Shown piece after piece: positions 33,076 through 45,307 of a stretch of DNA of 64,000 nucleotides (positions are counted from its first letter, which is position 1; every line of letters begins with the position of its first letter). Under the pieces are notes generated by a model. It saw nothing but the letters and a program-made list of their open reading frames with translations. It was not told the DNA's origin and made no database searches. Location of the stretch: contig NW_027195251.1 in NCBI RefSeq assembly GCF_038502225.1, forward strand, positions 166,501-230,500, given 5' to 3'. This DNA is from Cherax quadricarinatus (Eukaryota; Arthropoda; Malacostraca; Decapoda; Parastacidae). A program made the translations under genes and the position numbers.

Positions 33076-35284
33076 TCACAAATGTCGAAGGCGACTTATT
33101 GTAATATGAAGAAGCGCTATGAGGCTGGCATACAACTCGGCAGCAAAATTACTAGCTGAATCTAACAAATGACCTCGGACAACATCTTCAGGGAATACTG
33201 CTGCGAACCCAACACCGTCAGAAGATTTAGAACCATCTGTATAAACAGCGGTGGCATGAGCATGTGACCGGAAGTGATCGAAAAAAGAGAGCGCGAAGCA
33301 GTCATAGGCAAGAGAGCTTTGGCGGACGGAAGTAGGCGAGAATAGACACGAACAGTCGGAACTTCCCAAGGGAGAAGGGAAAAAGGAGATGCTGAATGAA
33401 CATACAAGGGAGACAACTAGAGACTGGGTGGGTCATTGGGCTAATCTGGGGGGGATGCATGGACCTGCTCCGCATGGGTCAGTAGGCCTGTTGCAGTGCT
33501 CCTTCTTTCTTATGTTCTAAAGTCCGGAGTGAGTGAAGACGAAGAGAAAACGGTCGGAGTAGGCAGGGGCACCAAAGAAATAATAGGCTTCTACTGGTGT
33601 CTGAGACCAACCTATACGTAGAAGAAGCATGAAGGTCACGAGCGCGGACAAAGTAACGAAGACAATGAGCATCACGACGAACAGCTAGGGAAGGAACATT
33701 CGCCTCAGCATAGAAACTTTCAACAGGGGATGAACTAAAGGCACCAAGGCATAAACGTAAACCTTGATGATGAAGGGGAACTAACTTAGAAAGAGTTGTA
33801 GGAGAAGACGCAGAATAGACTTGGTCGCCATAATCCAGCTTGGACAAGACTAGGGTGGAATGTAAACGGAGGAGAGTTCGGCGATCTACTCCCCATGAAC
33901 GATGTTTAAGAATTTTAAGGAGATTCATCCGACCATGGCAAGCTGCCTTAAAGAAGAAATGCGAGGTTTTCATGACAGCCGGCGATCGAAGAGAAGGCCA
34001 AGAAACTTGACCGTATCACGTTCTGTAATACGTGAGCCATGTAAATACAGTGGAATATCTGGGATAAGAGGACATCTAGTGAAGCTAATGAAACGGGTTT
34101 TCGAACTAGAAAATTTAAAACCATGAGAAGTGGTCCAATGGGAAACTCGGTCAATCGCATCCTGAAAGGAGGCTCCTACTAGGAGACAGTCAGCGCCTGC
34201 ATAAGCTATAGTGAAGTTATCCACATAAAGTGGCAACCAAATATGCGATGGAAGAATGGAAAGTAGGTCATTTATAGCTAAGAGATAAAGGGTAGTGCTA
34301 AGGACACAACCTTGTGGGACTCCCTCGGCTTGAACAAAGTCAAAGTCGAAAATGTCTGTCAGTTAAGAAAGCAGCAAGGAAGGTTGGTAGATTACCGTGG
34401 AGGCCTCAGGAGTGCGCTTGGGCTAACATGTTATACCTCCAAGTGGTGTCATATGCCTTCTCAATATAAAAAAAAAAGACTACTAGGACGGAGTGTTTGT
34501 TAGCAAAGGCATTTTGCATATACATATCTAAGTGGAGCAAAGTAGAGCGACCCTTGTGAAAGCCATATTGGTGTGGGGAAAGACTATTGTGAGTCAAAAA
34601 GAACCATATCAGACGTCTATTCACCAATCGTTCCATCACCTTGCAGACTACACTTGTCAGGGTAATGGGACGATAGTGAGAGGTATCAAGCCCCGAGGTG
34701 CCTGGTTTGCGAAACGGTAGTACAGTGGCAGATTTCTATTGTTGAGGGAGAACCCCTCGTGCCCAAATAAGATTGAAAAAACGTAAAAGGACTGTAAGGG
34801 CAGTAGAATGCAGATGTTGTTGCACAATGACATGAATATCATCAGGTCCAGCTGCTGATGACCGGCAAGCGGAAAGTGTGGACTCTAGCTCTAGGAGAGT
34901 GAAAGGTATGTTATGCAGCTCCATTCCATCAGAGGGGAAATCCAAGGGCAATTGCTCCTTAGATGCCAGAAATGAGGAACAAAGGTGAAGCCCTTTTGAG
35001 AAATAGACAAGATAGTTTCCGATTTCTGTGGCAACTTCAAGAGGTTCCGCAACACTAAGACCAGCAACCCACTAAAACGGGAGTTGGGTCCGGAGTGTAC
35101 TTGCCACACAACTTCCGTACCTTCCAAACCGCACACATAGGGGAAGAAGAGGTAATGGTAGACACATAGTCTTGCCAACAAATGTGTTTAACATTGCGTG
35201 TGACGTGGCGAGCAATTACCCTTGCCTGCTTCAAATCAAAAAGACGATCTGAGTTCGGATTATATCGATAATGCACTGCACGGG
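33076..35284 (-). pseudogene. LINE family J: RT and RNase H part (I/Jockey superfamily)
   Basis: Reading leftward from 35284: a pre-RT linker (AVWKVRKLCGKY), an RT N-terminal block, NRRLIWF and HQYGFHKGRSTLLHL, FYIEKAYDTTWRY, GVPQGCVLSTTLY, a catalytic region reading YVDNFTIAY (both Asp positions of the usual YADD altered to VDN), a C-terminal palm block (SLDYGDQVY-like), and RNase H (VYTDGSKSSDGVGFAAVF with NFAAELYA) at 33360-33080. Many shifts and stops mark it as old. A CR1 3' fragment interrupts it at 33424-33523. The gypsy LTR interrupts it at 35285. Confidence 0.8.
33424..33523 (+). mobile_element. CR1 3'-terminal fragment
   Basis: About 100 bp ending GGGTCAGTAGGCCTGTTGC, a pyrimidine-rich run and CTTATGTTCTA, homologous to the 3' UTR of CR1 copy F. 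It interrupts LINE J between its RNase H and RT parts. It is an extreme 5' truncation. Confidence 0.7.
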
Positions 35285-36109
35285 TGTTACACCCTTTTGT
35301 TCATTTTAAGTATACTGTTTCTACTTGTTATTATCACAATGATATTCTTTTACATGTTATTTTTGCTATTTCACTTAATATTATATTCAGGAGTAATTAC
35401 ATTGGTAGCTAAAATGGATTTACTCGACTTTATAATATTATCTGGTCGTATTACTTAGCTTTGTATATAGGTAGGTTGCTTAATTAGTCTCAACTGCTGG
35501 TGTGACCTGGCCAAACACCAGTAAGTGATTTGAGCTGCTCAACCCCTGCTCCGACCGAGTCAAAGTGGGCTGGTAAAGCCTCACTGAGTTCAGTTCATAC
35601 CTTCCTCTGGACCAGGAAGGGTCTCGGGAAGTGACCACCTCTAAACCAACATTCGCCTCCGTAGAAAATACCAGGAATTTTCTGAAACTCATTGTTAAGA
35701 CATATCTCGGTTGGAGAAGGTGGTTGGGAAGCTCTTAGAGAAAGTGAAGTCAAGTGATCAAGCCTCTGTGGTGTAGAGGGCTTATTGCAGAGTGAACCCT
35801 ATGGAAGAGCTCTATCAATGTGGTGTTCAAGATTTTACAGCAATGCCAGTGCCTGTACATATGCTGATATTTCCTGACTCATTCAGAGCCATTTGTAAAT
35901 ACATATCCTAGTACTGTGATGTTTTAATAAGTGTTCTAATCATAGTGCAAAATATGAGAAAGTGGATTTAAGTGGTTTTGGTTATTAATAAATTAAATGG
36001 AATCCAAGGAAATTCCTTTTTCTCCATGGATGAAGACCCCTAGACGTGTTAAGTTTGTTAGCTTGTTACGGAAAGCACTGTAACCCAGGGACCAACTATG
36101 TTTGAAACA
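35285..36109 (+). mobile_element. 5' LTR of Gmr1-type Ty3/gypsy element
   Basis: It begins TGTTACACCC. It matches the 3' LTR at 50674 over 776 bp at several percent divergence with almost no net length change. The end is placed at GTTTGAAACA (36109) because a tRNA-type primer site follows 3 bp later, giving TG...CA termini and about 825 bp. The flank on the left is LINE J. Confidence 0.85.
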
Positions 36110-36112
36110 AAG

Positions 36113-36130
36113 TGGGGGGCCTGTCTGGGA
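36113..36130 (+). promoter_or_regulatory. Candidate primer-binding site
   Basis: TGGGGGGCCTGTCTGGGA, 3 bp after the proposed LTR end, resembles the tRNA-Pro-type site of other LTR elements. It needs comparison with the host tRNA set. Confidence 0.5.
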
Positions 36131-36231
36131 GCTGTTCTCTGATCCAAGGTGCTGGAGGAAATATCAGCCCTAGGAAGTAAGTGCCAATCCCATGAAAGTG
36201 AGCTGCTGTTCAGGTACCCATAAAATTAACT

Positions 36232-38159
36232 ATGGAGGCTCAAATGCAACAGTTAATATGTGCTGGCAAATTGCCGTACACCTAGGAGTGAAGTATAACA
36301 AATATTACACCGCCGAGACCACTTGATCTATTTTGAGAAACATGCTGTTTCTGGAACAAGGAGAGGTGGATGACATTGACGATACTGATGAGGCAAGTCT
36401 AATATCTCAGTTTGAAGACTTGGACTGACCACTTGGAGCAGAAGGACTTGATCTTGGTGGCCTTCCAACTTCCCTACCCTCTGGTGATGTGGCTGAGCCA
36501 GAATCAAAGGGAGCTGCTGGTGAGCTGACATCCCTGGGAGAGGTGCCTGAAATTGGGGCGTCTAATCAATCAGTTTCCGACCCTGGTTCACTAGAAGCAC
36601 CCGGCGCAGGTGCTCGACCCAAGGAAAGACGGGAAAACTTGTATCCCCCAACTCCTCCACTACCGTCTGGGCCCATATCACAGAGCCAGTTCGAAAGAAT
36701 GGAGCGCCTTATTATTTTACAAACGGCCCAAATAGAAGCTCAAAGGAAGCTGAATGCAGAAGAGTTCGAGAGGGACACCATACTCTACAAACGTCAGCGG
36801 CAAAGGGAAGGAGTTGTCAGGCCCGAGGCCCCCAGAAATCCTTTCAACATTCATAAAGCAGCATCTTTGGTGCTCAAGTTTTGCGAGCCTGATCTGGACA
36901 CATACTTCGATACGTTTGAAAATCAGGCTCGACCTATGCAGCGGCCCCGAAAATTCTGGGCTGTCTTGTTGCATACGACGCTGACTGGTAAAGCTCGAGA
37001 ATGTACCATGGCTTTGCCTTACGAAAAGTACATACAATATGACTCCGTCAAAAAGGTCATAATGGAGACCTATGATCTACTCCCTTTGAGCTACCAGCAA
37101 GCCTTCCATACTCTGCAAAGGTTACCAGGGCAAACTTGGGTGGACTTCGCCAGGCAGAAGATAGCTTTCGAGAGGTGGCAAAGAGCCTCACAAAGCAACA
37201 CCGTAAGCAGCCTAACCCATTTAATACTACAAGAGGACTTCTATAATTTTATATCTGGGGATTTGCGGAAGTTCCTGATCGACCGTCCAACACCTGATGT
37301 GATAGAGACCGCTGCACTGGCCGATCGCTACGAGATCTCCAGCCAGCTGATCCATGATAGAACATCCAGAGAGGAAGCAGTAAAATTGGGCTAGAAGGTT
37401 CGACCAGTTAAGTCAAGAAGAGAACCTCGCCAAAAGTTTCCTTAAGCAGTGACCTCTCGAACCCTGGATAAGCCATGCAATGGTGACCGGTTTCAACCAC
37501 GACAGGACCGGGAGGTGTATAAAGCCAGGAAGAACTTGTCCTGTTCATATTGCCAAGAGGAAGGTCATGTGAGAAACCAATGTTATCAGCTGGAAAGGGA
37601 GAGGAAAAATAAGTATCGAGAAGGTGCTTCTATGCAGATGGTGTCTTCAGTAGCCCACACGCAGGGGTGTCTACAGACGGATCTAGAGCCGGCAGGGCCG
37701 AAGACCGCTTCACCGAGATGACCAGAGACAAGGGCCATTTCAGGGCAAGAAATTGAAAAGGCAATGAGCCCATATTTTTCAGAAGGAAAAGCTGGTATTG
37801 ACGAGTGTCAAGCGGTACCTGTTAAAACCTATAGGGATACGGGGAGTTACCTGACATTGTTAAAAAAGGGAATCTTCTCTTTATCTGACCGCACTTATAC
37901 GGAGATAGATGCACTTCAGGAGGCTTATGGAGGAGCCGTCTCTAGAGTTCCCCTCCATAGGATATACCTAGACCTGGGTTGCTATAAAGGATATGCGACT
38001 GTCGGTATATCAGACGAAGGATTTCCTATTAAGTCTGCTGACCTACTGATAGGAAATGACCTAAGCTGCGAAGGAATCAAGAAAGAACCTCTGGTGATAG
38101 AGAATACATCGGGAGAGGATTATGTGGTTGAGGCTCATAGGAAGGATCTATGTACTTAA
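36232..38159 (+). pseudogene. Gypsy gag-protease, one frame with in-frame stops
   Basis: From about 36291 to 38159 all coding segments share one frame, broken by stops at about 36321, 36426, 37392, 37443 and 37719. The likely start ATG at 36232 lies in another frame, so a shift follows it. The capsid region (residues about 100-280 of the main segment) has LKFCEPDLDTYFDTFEN, WAVLLHTTLTGKARE and LPGQTWVDFARQKI, the helical layout of SCAN/Gmr1-type Gag. The nucleocapsid zinc knuckle CSYCQEEGHVRNQC (CX2CX4HX4C) is at about 37540. The protease has RDTGSYLTL and LLIGNDL (37835-38060). CR1 copy G interrupts it after 38159. Confidence 0.88.
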
Positions 38160-38209
38160 TTCAGTGGTGACCTGTACTTAACTCAATCGTGACCTGTATT
38201 TAACTCTGG
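38160..38209 (+). repeat. Three short GTGACCTGTAYTTAA repeats
   Basis: A 22-bp unit is repeated about three times at the junction between the protease end and the CR1 copy G leader. Which element it belongs to is unclear. Confidence 0.55.
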
Positions 38210-38247
38210 GAAGAAGTGTCTTGTGTGCTTCCATGGACTGAACCAAG

Positions 38248-39078
38248 ATGCCCTCCATCAAGCAACTTTACCAGCAGCTTAAGGAAGAATTGAGGGTAGC
38301 GAAGATGGAGATACGGCGATTGGCAGAGGAAGAGAGGATTCGTAGTAGTCCTCCTGTTTCGAGTCCTCAGGTCAAGAAGGGATCATGGTCAGTGGCTGGA
38401 CAGCAGGGGATGAAGTTGATGATCAAGAAGATGAATGGAAAGTCAGAAACGATGAAGAAGAAAGAGACTGCTGTGGAAACTCTTGTGGAAACCTCCAATG
38501 CATTCTCGGTGCTACCCGACGAATGTGAGTCGACTACTGGGATCGTCACGACAAACGACAAGGAAGGTAAGAATATTGTTGTTGTTGGGGATAGCCAGGT
38601 TAGATACATGGATAGGGCATTCTGCTTGAAGGACAGAAGTAGGAGACAGACGGTTTGCTTTCGTGGGGCTGGGATGGAGGACATTGTCAGCCAGCTTGAC
38701 AACATCACGAACGGTAATGGGATAAATCCTATTATTTGCCTCAGTGCTGGAGGCAATGATGTAGGCAAGCGTAGAAGTGAGGATTTAGTTAGAAAGTTCA
38801 GGACAGCTATAGACATAATTAGGAAGAAGGGAGGGCACCCTATTATATGTGGCATTTTGCTAAGAAGAGGTGTTGGTAATGAATGGTTGTCCAGAGCAAT
38901 TGGTATTAATTGTTGGCTGGATAAACACTGTAAGGATAATGCAGTACCATTCATTGACAACTGGGACAACTTCTATGGCCGAAATGACATGTATGCCAGG
39001 GATGGGGTTCACTTATCCAGGGCAGGTGTGGGTTTTCTTGCTAACTCAGTTGAGGGGGTTGTTAGGACTTTAAACTAG
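38248..39078 (+). CDS. CR1 copy G ORF1, SGNH/esterase-like protein
   Basis: A 276-codon open frame with the same layout as copy F ORF1. A coiled coil (KQLYQQLKEELRVAKMEI) is at the N-terminus, followed by a variable linker, GDSQVRYMD (block I), SAGGNDVG (block III) and DGVHLSRAG (block V). The reading frame is intact although ORF2 of the same copy is broken, and the active-site positions are kept. It sits inside a dead gypsy element, so expression would need its own promoter. Intactness could also be chance. Confidence 0.88.
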   Translation: MPSIKQLYQQLKEELRVAKMEIRRLAEEERIRSSPPVSSPQVKKGSWSVAGQQGMKLMIKKMNGKSETMKKKETAVETLVETSNAFSVLPDECESTTGIVTTNDKEGKNIVVVGDSQVRYMDRAFCLKDRSRRQTVCFRGAGMEDIVSQLDNITNGNGINPIICLSAGGNDVGKRRSEDLVRKFRTAIDIIRKKGGHPIICGILLRRGVGNEWLSRAIGINCWLDKHCKDNAVPFIDNWDNFYGRNDMYARDGVHLSRAGVGFLANSVEGVVRTLN

Positions 39079-39100
39079 GATTAGTTATAGGAATGGTTTT

Positions 39101-41324
39101 AGAAATGCTAAATAATGAGTGTGGATATATTGACTTATGCTCTGATATTAAGAATCTTAATAGTAACTGTCATGGAGTAACTCTGGGTAATGATAATTTC
39201 AGAAATTGTGTAAAAACAAAGATGAATAAGAAAAATGTGCAGAAGAAAAAAACATATGATGGTATTTTATGCTAACAGTCGAAGTGCAAGAAATAAAATT
39301 AATGAACTAAATTTGGTAGCATGTGCTGGGAACTTTGATATCATTGCATTAACTGAAACGTGGCATGATTTAAAGAGTCGGGATATGACTGCTGAGAGTA
39401 ATATCCAGAGATTTAAGTTGTTCAATGTGGATAGATGTAATGGGAAGGGGGGAGGAGTTGCATTATATGTTCGAGGAAATATTAATTGTTGCATAAAAAC
39501 AGGTATAAAAATAGATGGAGCAGTAACAGAATCTGTTTGGGTAGAGTTTGTAGAGGGTCAAGAAAAATTAATTCTAGGTGTAATATACCAACCTCCAGGC
39601 TTGGATCATGATAGAGGGAGACTTCTTTGGGACGAAATTGTTAGGGCTTCTGGACACAATATCATAGTTATAGTAGGGGACTTTAACTTTAGTCAGATTG
39701 ACTGGAATTCTTTAACAGGTTATCTAGAATCCAGTGACTTTATGGAAACAGTTCAGGACTGTTTTCTGAAGCAGAGCGTAACAGAGCCTACCAGGGGTAA
39801 TAATTTGCTAGACCTAGTCTTGTCAAATAAGGAAACACTCGTGAATAATCTGGAGATCACTGAAGAGCTTGGCGCAAGTGATCACAAATCCATCACTTTT
39901 AGCATTAACTGTGAATGCAAGAATAATGATAATACAGTAAAAATCCCTGATTTCCGTTCTGCCGATTATAATGGACTTAGGGAACATCTGTCTAATCTTG
40001 ATTGGGGTTATCTAGCTAATGATTTTATTGACGATAATCATTCTTATGAATATGAACGGATCTGCTTTTATGATTGTTTTCTTAATAATGTACACAGTGC
40101 CCAGAGTATATACATTCCCCAGAGAGAAATTAGGTCTAATAATAACGATCCCAAATGGGTTAACAGGAGGCTAAAGCATCTATTAGGGGAGAAAAGGGGA
40201 ATTTATAGGCGCATCAGAAGAGGAGAGGTTAACCTTACTGACCAATATGTTCAGCTTAAAAGAGAAGTAAAAAAGGCGATTAGAAAGGCTAAACGTGACT
40301 ATGAAATTAGAGTTGCTAGTGAATCAAAGACTAATCCAAAGGGGTTCTTTCAAGTGTGTAGGACGAAGGTGAAGGAAAAAGTAGGACCTCTGAAAATTGG
40401 AAATGGACAGCTGACGGATAACGAACTGGAAATGTGTTCCTTATTTAATGACTATTTTTTGTCAGTTTTTACACAGGAAGATGTAAATGAGATGCCAGTA
40501 ATTAACAATTATTTAGTTCCTGATGAATTTAAGTTAACTAATATTACTGTCACGAGGGACATGGTTATTAAACAGATAGACAAACTGAAGCAAAATAAGT
40601 CCCCAGGACCCGATGAGTTGTTTTCCAGGGTACTTAAGGAATGCAAGATGGAGCTTAGTCAGCCATTAACGAGTGTGTTTAATGCATCCATCCTTACCCG
40701 TGTTGTGCCAGAGTTGTGAAAGATGGCTAATATGGTTCCTACCTGGAGAGTTTACCTGGAGAGAGTTCCGGGGGTCAACGCCCCCGCGGCCCGGTCTGTG
40801 ACCAGGCCTCCTATATTCAATTCAGGGGATAAGTCCGTTCCTTCAAATTACCGTCCAATAAGCCTGACATCTATAGTGGGCAAGTTACTAGAATCAATTA
40901 TAGCTGACATTATTAGAAGTCACCTTGAAGAGCATAACTTGATAAATGAATCTCAGCATGGATTCACGAGAGGTCGTTCCTGCCTGACAAACTTACTGAC
41001 GTTCTTCAATAGAACATTTGAGACAGTTGACAGTGATAAGGAATATGATATTGTTTATTTGGATTTAATAAAGCCTTCGATAGAGTACCTCACAGGAGAC
41101 CCTTGAAAAAAGTGGTAAAGGAGGTAAAGTTCTAGCATGGATTGAGGCATGGCTTACCAATAGAAAGCAGAGAGTTACCATTAATGGAGTGAAATCTGAA
41201 TGGGGATTAGTCACTAGTGGCGTTCCACAAGGATCAGTTTTAGGCCCTCTCTTGTTCATAATTTACATTAATGACCTTGATGAAGGGATTACTAGTGACA
41301 TGAGTAAGTTTGCTGATACAAAGA
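39101..41324 (+). pseudogene. CR1 copy G ORF2, first part
   Basis: The endonuclease (39235-39910) has TETW, GVIYQPPGLDHDRG, GDFNFSQIDW (intact Asn) and SDHKSITF. The RT fingers begin at about 40560 (KQNKSPGPDELF). TGA at 40717-40719 replaces Trp. A 72-bp fragment of LINE H is inserted in frame at 40741-40812. YRPISLTSIVGKLLES, HGFTRGRS and a YLD block follow. A one-base loss at about 41063 shifts the frame. [12 protein letters not shown] is readable in the new frame. The palm then breaks off next to the RTE insertion, with a short deletion in the FADD codons (GCTGATACAAAGA). Confidence 0.88.
40741..40812 (-). mobile_element. 72-bp LINE H 3'-end fragment, in frame
   Basis: The sequence is the reverse complement of the LINE H 3' end (compare 20600-20680): GGGGGTCAACGCCCCC, ACCAGGCCT and a CCTGGAGA-type microrepeat. 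Only CCT is duplicated at the borders. Being 24 codons long without a stop, it leaves the CR1 ORF2 frame open. Confidence 0.8.
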
Positions 41325-44300
41325 TTTTTTTTTATTTTTTTTTATTATAACACTGGCCGATTCCCACCAAGGCAGGGTGGCCCGAAAAAGAAAAACTTTC
41401 ACCATCATTCACTCCATCACTGTCTTGCCAGAAGGGTGCTTTACACTACAGTTTTTAAACTGCAACATTAACACCCCTCCTTCAGAGTGCAGGCACTGTA
41501 CTTCCCATCTCCAGGACTCAAGTCCGGCCTGCCGGTTTCCCTGAACCCCTTCATAAATGTTACTTTGCTCACACTCCAACAGCACGTCAAGTATTAAAAA
41601 CCATTTGTCTCCATTCACTCCTATCAAACACGCTCACGCACGCCTGCTGGAAGTCCAAGCCCCTCGCACACAAAACCTCCTTTACCCCCTCCCTCCAACC
41701 TTTCCTAGGCCGACCCCTATCCCGCCTTCCTTCCACTACAGACTGATACACTCTTGAAGTCATTCTGTTTCGCTCCATTCTCTCTACATGTCCGAACCAC
41801 CTCAACAACCCTTCCTCAGCCCTCTGGGCAACAGTTTTGGTAATCCCGCACCTCCTCCTAACTTCCAAACTACGAATTCTCTGCATTATATTCACACCAC
41901 ACATTGCCCTCAGACATGACATCTCCACTGCCTCCAGCCTTCTCCTCGCTGCAACATTCATCACCCATGCTTCACGCCCATATAAGAGTGTTGGTAAAAC
42001 TATACTCTCATACATTCCCCTTTTTGCCTCCAAGGACAAAGTTCTTTGTCTCCACAGACTCCTAAGTGCACCACTCACCCTTTTCCCCTCATCAATTCTA
42101 TGATTCACCTCATCCTTCATAGACCCATCCGCTGACACGTCCACTCCCAAATATCTGAATACATTCACCTCCTCCATACTCTCTCCCTCCAATCTGATAT
42201 CCAATCTTTCATCACCTAATCTTTTTGTTATCCTCATAACCTTACTCTTTCCTGTATTCACTTTTAATTTTCTTCTTTTGCACACCCTACCAAATTCATC
42301 CACCAATCTCTGCAACTTCTATTCAGAATCTCCCAAGAGCACAGTGTCATCAGCAAAGAGCAACTGTGACAACTCCCACTTCATGTGTGATTCTTTATCT
42401 TTTAACTCCACGCCTCTTGTCAAGACCCTCGCATTTACTTCTTTTACAACCCCATCTATAAATATATTAAACAACCACGGTGACATCACACATCCTTGTC
42501 TAAGGCCTACTTTTACTGGGAAATAATTTCCCTCTTTCCTATGTACTCTAACTTGAGCCTCACTATCCTCGTAAAAACTCTTCACTACTTTCAGTAACCT
42601 GCCTCCTACACCATACACCTGCAACATCTGCCACATTGCCCCCCTATCCACCCTGTCATACGCCTTTTCCAAATCCATAAATGCCACAAAGACCTCTTTA
42701 GCCTTATCTAAATACTGTTCACTTATATGTTTCACTGTAAACACCTGGTCCACACACCCCCTACCTTTCCTAAAGCCTCCTTGTTCATCTGCTATCCTAT
42801 TCTCCGTCTTACTTTTAATTCTTTCAATAATAACTCAACCATTCACTTTACGAGGTATACTCAACAGACTTATCCCCCTATAATTTTTGCACTCTCTTTT
42901 GTCCCCTTTGCCTTTATACAAAGAACTATGCATGCTCTCTGCCAATCCCTAGGTACCTTACCCTCTTCCATACATTTATTAAATTGCACCAACCACTCCA
43001 AAACTATATCCCCACCTGCTTTTAACATTTCTATCTTTATCCCATCAATTCCGGCTGCCTTACCCCCTTTCATTTTACCTACTGCCTCACGAACTTCCCC
43101 CACACTCACAACTGGCTCTTCCTCACTCCTACAAGATGTTATTATTCCTTGCCCTTTACACGAAATCACAGCTTCCCTATCTTCGTCAACATTTAACAAT
43201 TCCTCAAAATATTCCCTCCATCTTCCCAATACCTCTAACTCTCCATTTAATAACTCTCGTCTCCTATTTTTAACTGACAAATCCATTTGTTCTCTAGGCT
43301 TCCTTAACTTGTTAATCTCACTCCAAAACTTTTTCTTATTTTCAACAAAATTTGTTGATATCTCACCCACTCTCTCATTTGCTCTCTTTTTACATTGCTT
43401 CACCACTCTCTTAACCTCTCTCTCTTTCTCCGTATACTCTTCCCTCCTTGCATCACTTCTACTTTGTAAAAACTTCTCATATGCTAACTTTTTCTCCCTT
43501 ACTACTCTCTTTACATCATCATTCCACCAATCGCTCCTCTTCCCTCCCGCACCCACTTTCCTGTAACCACAAACTTCTGCTGAACACTCTAACACTACAT
43601 TTTTAAACCTACCCCATACCTCTTCGACCCCATTGCCTATGCTCTCATTAGCCCATCTATCCTCCAATAGCTGTTTATATCTTTCCCTAACTGCCTCCTC
43701 TTTTAGTTTATAAACCTTCACCTCTCTCTTCCCTGATGCTTCTATTCTCCTTGTATCCCATCTACCTTTTACTCTCAGTGTAGCTACAACTAGAAAGTGA
43801 TCTGATATATCTGTGGCCCCTCTATAAACATGTACATCCTGAAGTCTACTCAACAGTCTTTTATCTACCAATACATAATCCAACAAACTACTGTCATTTC
43901 GCCCTACATCATATCTTGTATACTTATTTATCCTCTTTTTCTTAAAATATGTATTACCTATAACCAAACCCCTTTCTATACAAAGTTCAATCAAAGGGCT
44001 CCCATTATCATTTACACCTGGCACCCCAAACTTACCTACCACACCCTCTCTAAAAGTTTCTCCTACTTTAGCATTCAGGTCCCCTACCACAATTACTCTC
44101 ACTTGGTTCAAAGGCTCCTATACATTCACTTAACATCTCCCAAAATCTCTGTCTCTCCTCTGCATTCCTCTCTTCTCCAGGTGCATACACGCTTATTATG
44201 ACCCACTTCTCCCATCCAACCTTTACTTTAATCCACATAATTCTTGCATTTACACATTCATATTCTCTTTTCTCCTTCCATAACTGATCATTCAACATTA

Positions 44301-44510
44301 CTGCTACCCCTTCCTTTGCTCTAACTCTCTCAGATACTCCAGATTTAATCCCATTTATTTCCCCCCACCGAAACTCCCCTACCCCCTTCAGCTTTGTTTC
44401 GCTTAGGGCCAGGACTTCCAACTTCTTTTCATTCATAACATCAGCAATCATCTGTTTCTTGTCATCTGCACTATATCCACGCACATTCAAGCATCCCACG
44501 CACATTCAAG
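41325..44510 (-). pseudogene. RTE-type LINE copy 1 (endonuclease-RT)
   Basis: Inserted in CR1 copy G with a short duplication CAAAGA (41319-41324 and 44511-44516). Reading leftward: endonuclease (GCLNVRGYS, LSETKLKGVGE, VISVYAPG, GDLNAKVG, DYVLVDKR, TDISDHFLV), linker, RT (GKAAGIDGIKIEMLKAGG, DLEKAYDRV, GLRQGCVMSPWLFNI, catalytic LFADDTVLLGD) and the typical C-terminus (LLYGREAWV, LLRWFGHVERM, GRPRKGW). Frameshifts lie near 44100 and 42840, and GAG to TAG at about 42318 splits the palm from the C-terminus. The 3' end is T-rich on the plus strand (an A-rich tail). Confidence 0.9.
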
Positions 44511-44516
44511 CAAAGA

Positions 44517-45307
44517 CAGGCCGTATAATTCACTCTGAGGAGGATAGCAATGAACTCCAGGAGGATTTGGACAAATTAATGTCTTGGTCTGAAAAATGGC
44601 AGATGAAGTTCAATGTCGATAAGTGTAAGGTACTTGCCCTTGGTAATGAAAATAACCCTCGAAGCTATAATCTAGGTGAAGTAGAGCTTGATCATACAGA
44701 ATGTGAAAAGGACTTGGGAGTCTTGGTGAGCAGAAATCTAAAGCCAAGACAGCAATGCTTTAGTGTGCGCAACAAGGCCAACAGATTACTTGAATTTATC
44801 TCAAGAAGTATAAGTAACAGAAGTCCAAAAGTTATTTTACAGCTCTATACATCACTAGTGAGGCCTCATTTAGATTATGCTGCTCAGTTTTGGTCCCCTT
44901 ACTACAGGATGGATATAGACTCATTGGGAAACATACAGAGAAGAATGACTAAAATGATTTACTGTGTAAGGATCCTCCCGTATGAAGATAGACTTAAAGC
45001 CTTAAATCTCCACTCTCTGGAGAGGCGTAGAATGAGGAGAGATATCATTGAAGTGTATAAGTGGATGACGGGCATAAACAAGGGAGATATTAATAAAGTA
45101 CTGAGGGTGTCGAACCAGGTAAGAACCAGAAATAATGGATTTAAGTTGGATAAATTTAGATTTAGAAAGGGCATAGGTAAGTACTGGTTTTCTAACAGAG
45201 TTGTAGATGCGTGGAACAGTCTTCCCAGTGGGGTGATAGAGGCTAGGACCTTGGGTAGCTTTAAGAAGAGACTGGACAAATATGTGAGTGGGAGGGGCTG
45301 GGTTTGA
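44517..45307 (+). pseudogene. CR1 copy G ORF2, C-terminal part
   Basis: It resumes after the RTE insertion with NELQEDLDKLMSWSEKWQM and continues through LGVLVSRNLKPRQQC, LYTSLVRPHLDYAAQFWSP and RRMRRDIIEVYKWMTGINKG to the natural stop at 45307. It is open throughout, about 263 codons, and corresponds to RT thumb and C-terminal sequence. Confidence 0.88.

Noticed and set aside
42727..43566. 279-codon plus-strand ORF opposite the RTE endonuclease-RT
   Set aside because: It is an antisense shadow of the RTE ORF. Its Ser/Thr/Phe-rich composition mirrors the Lys/Glu/Arg-rich sense strand, and no domain is recognisable.
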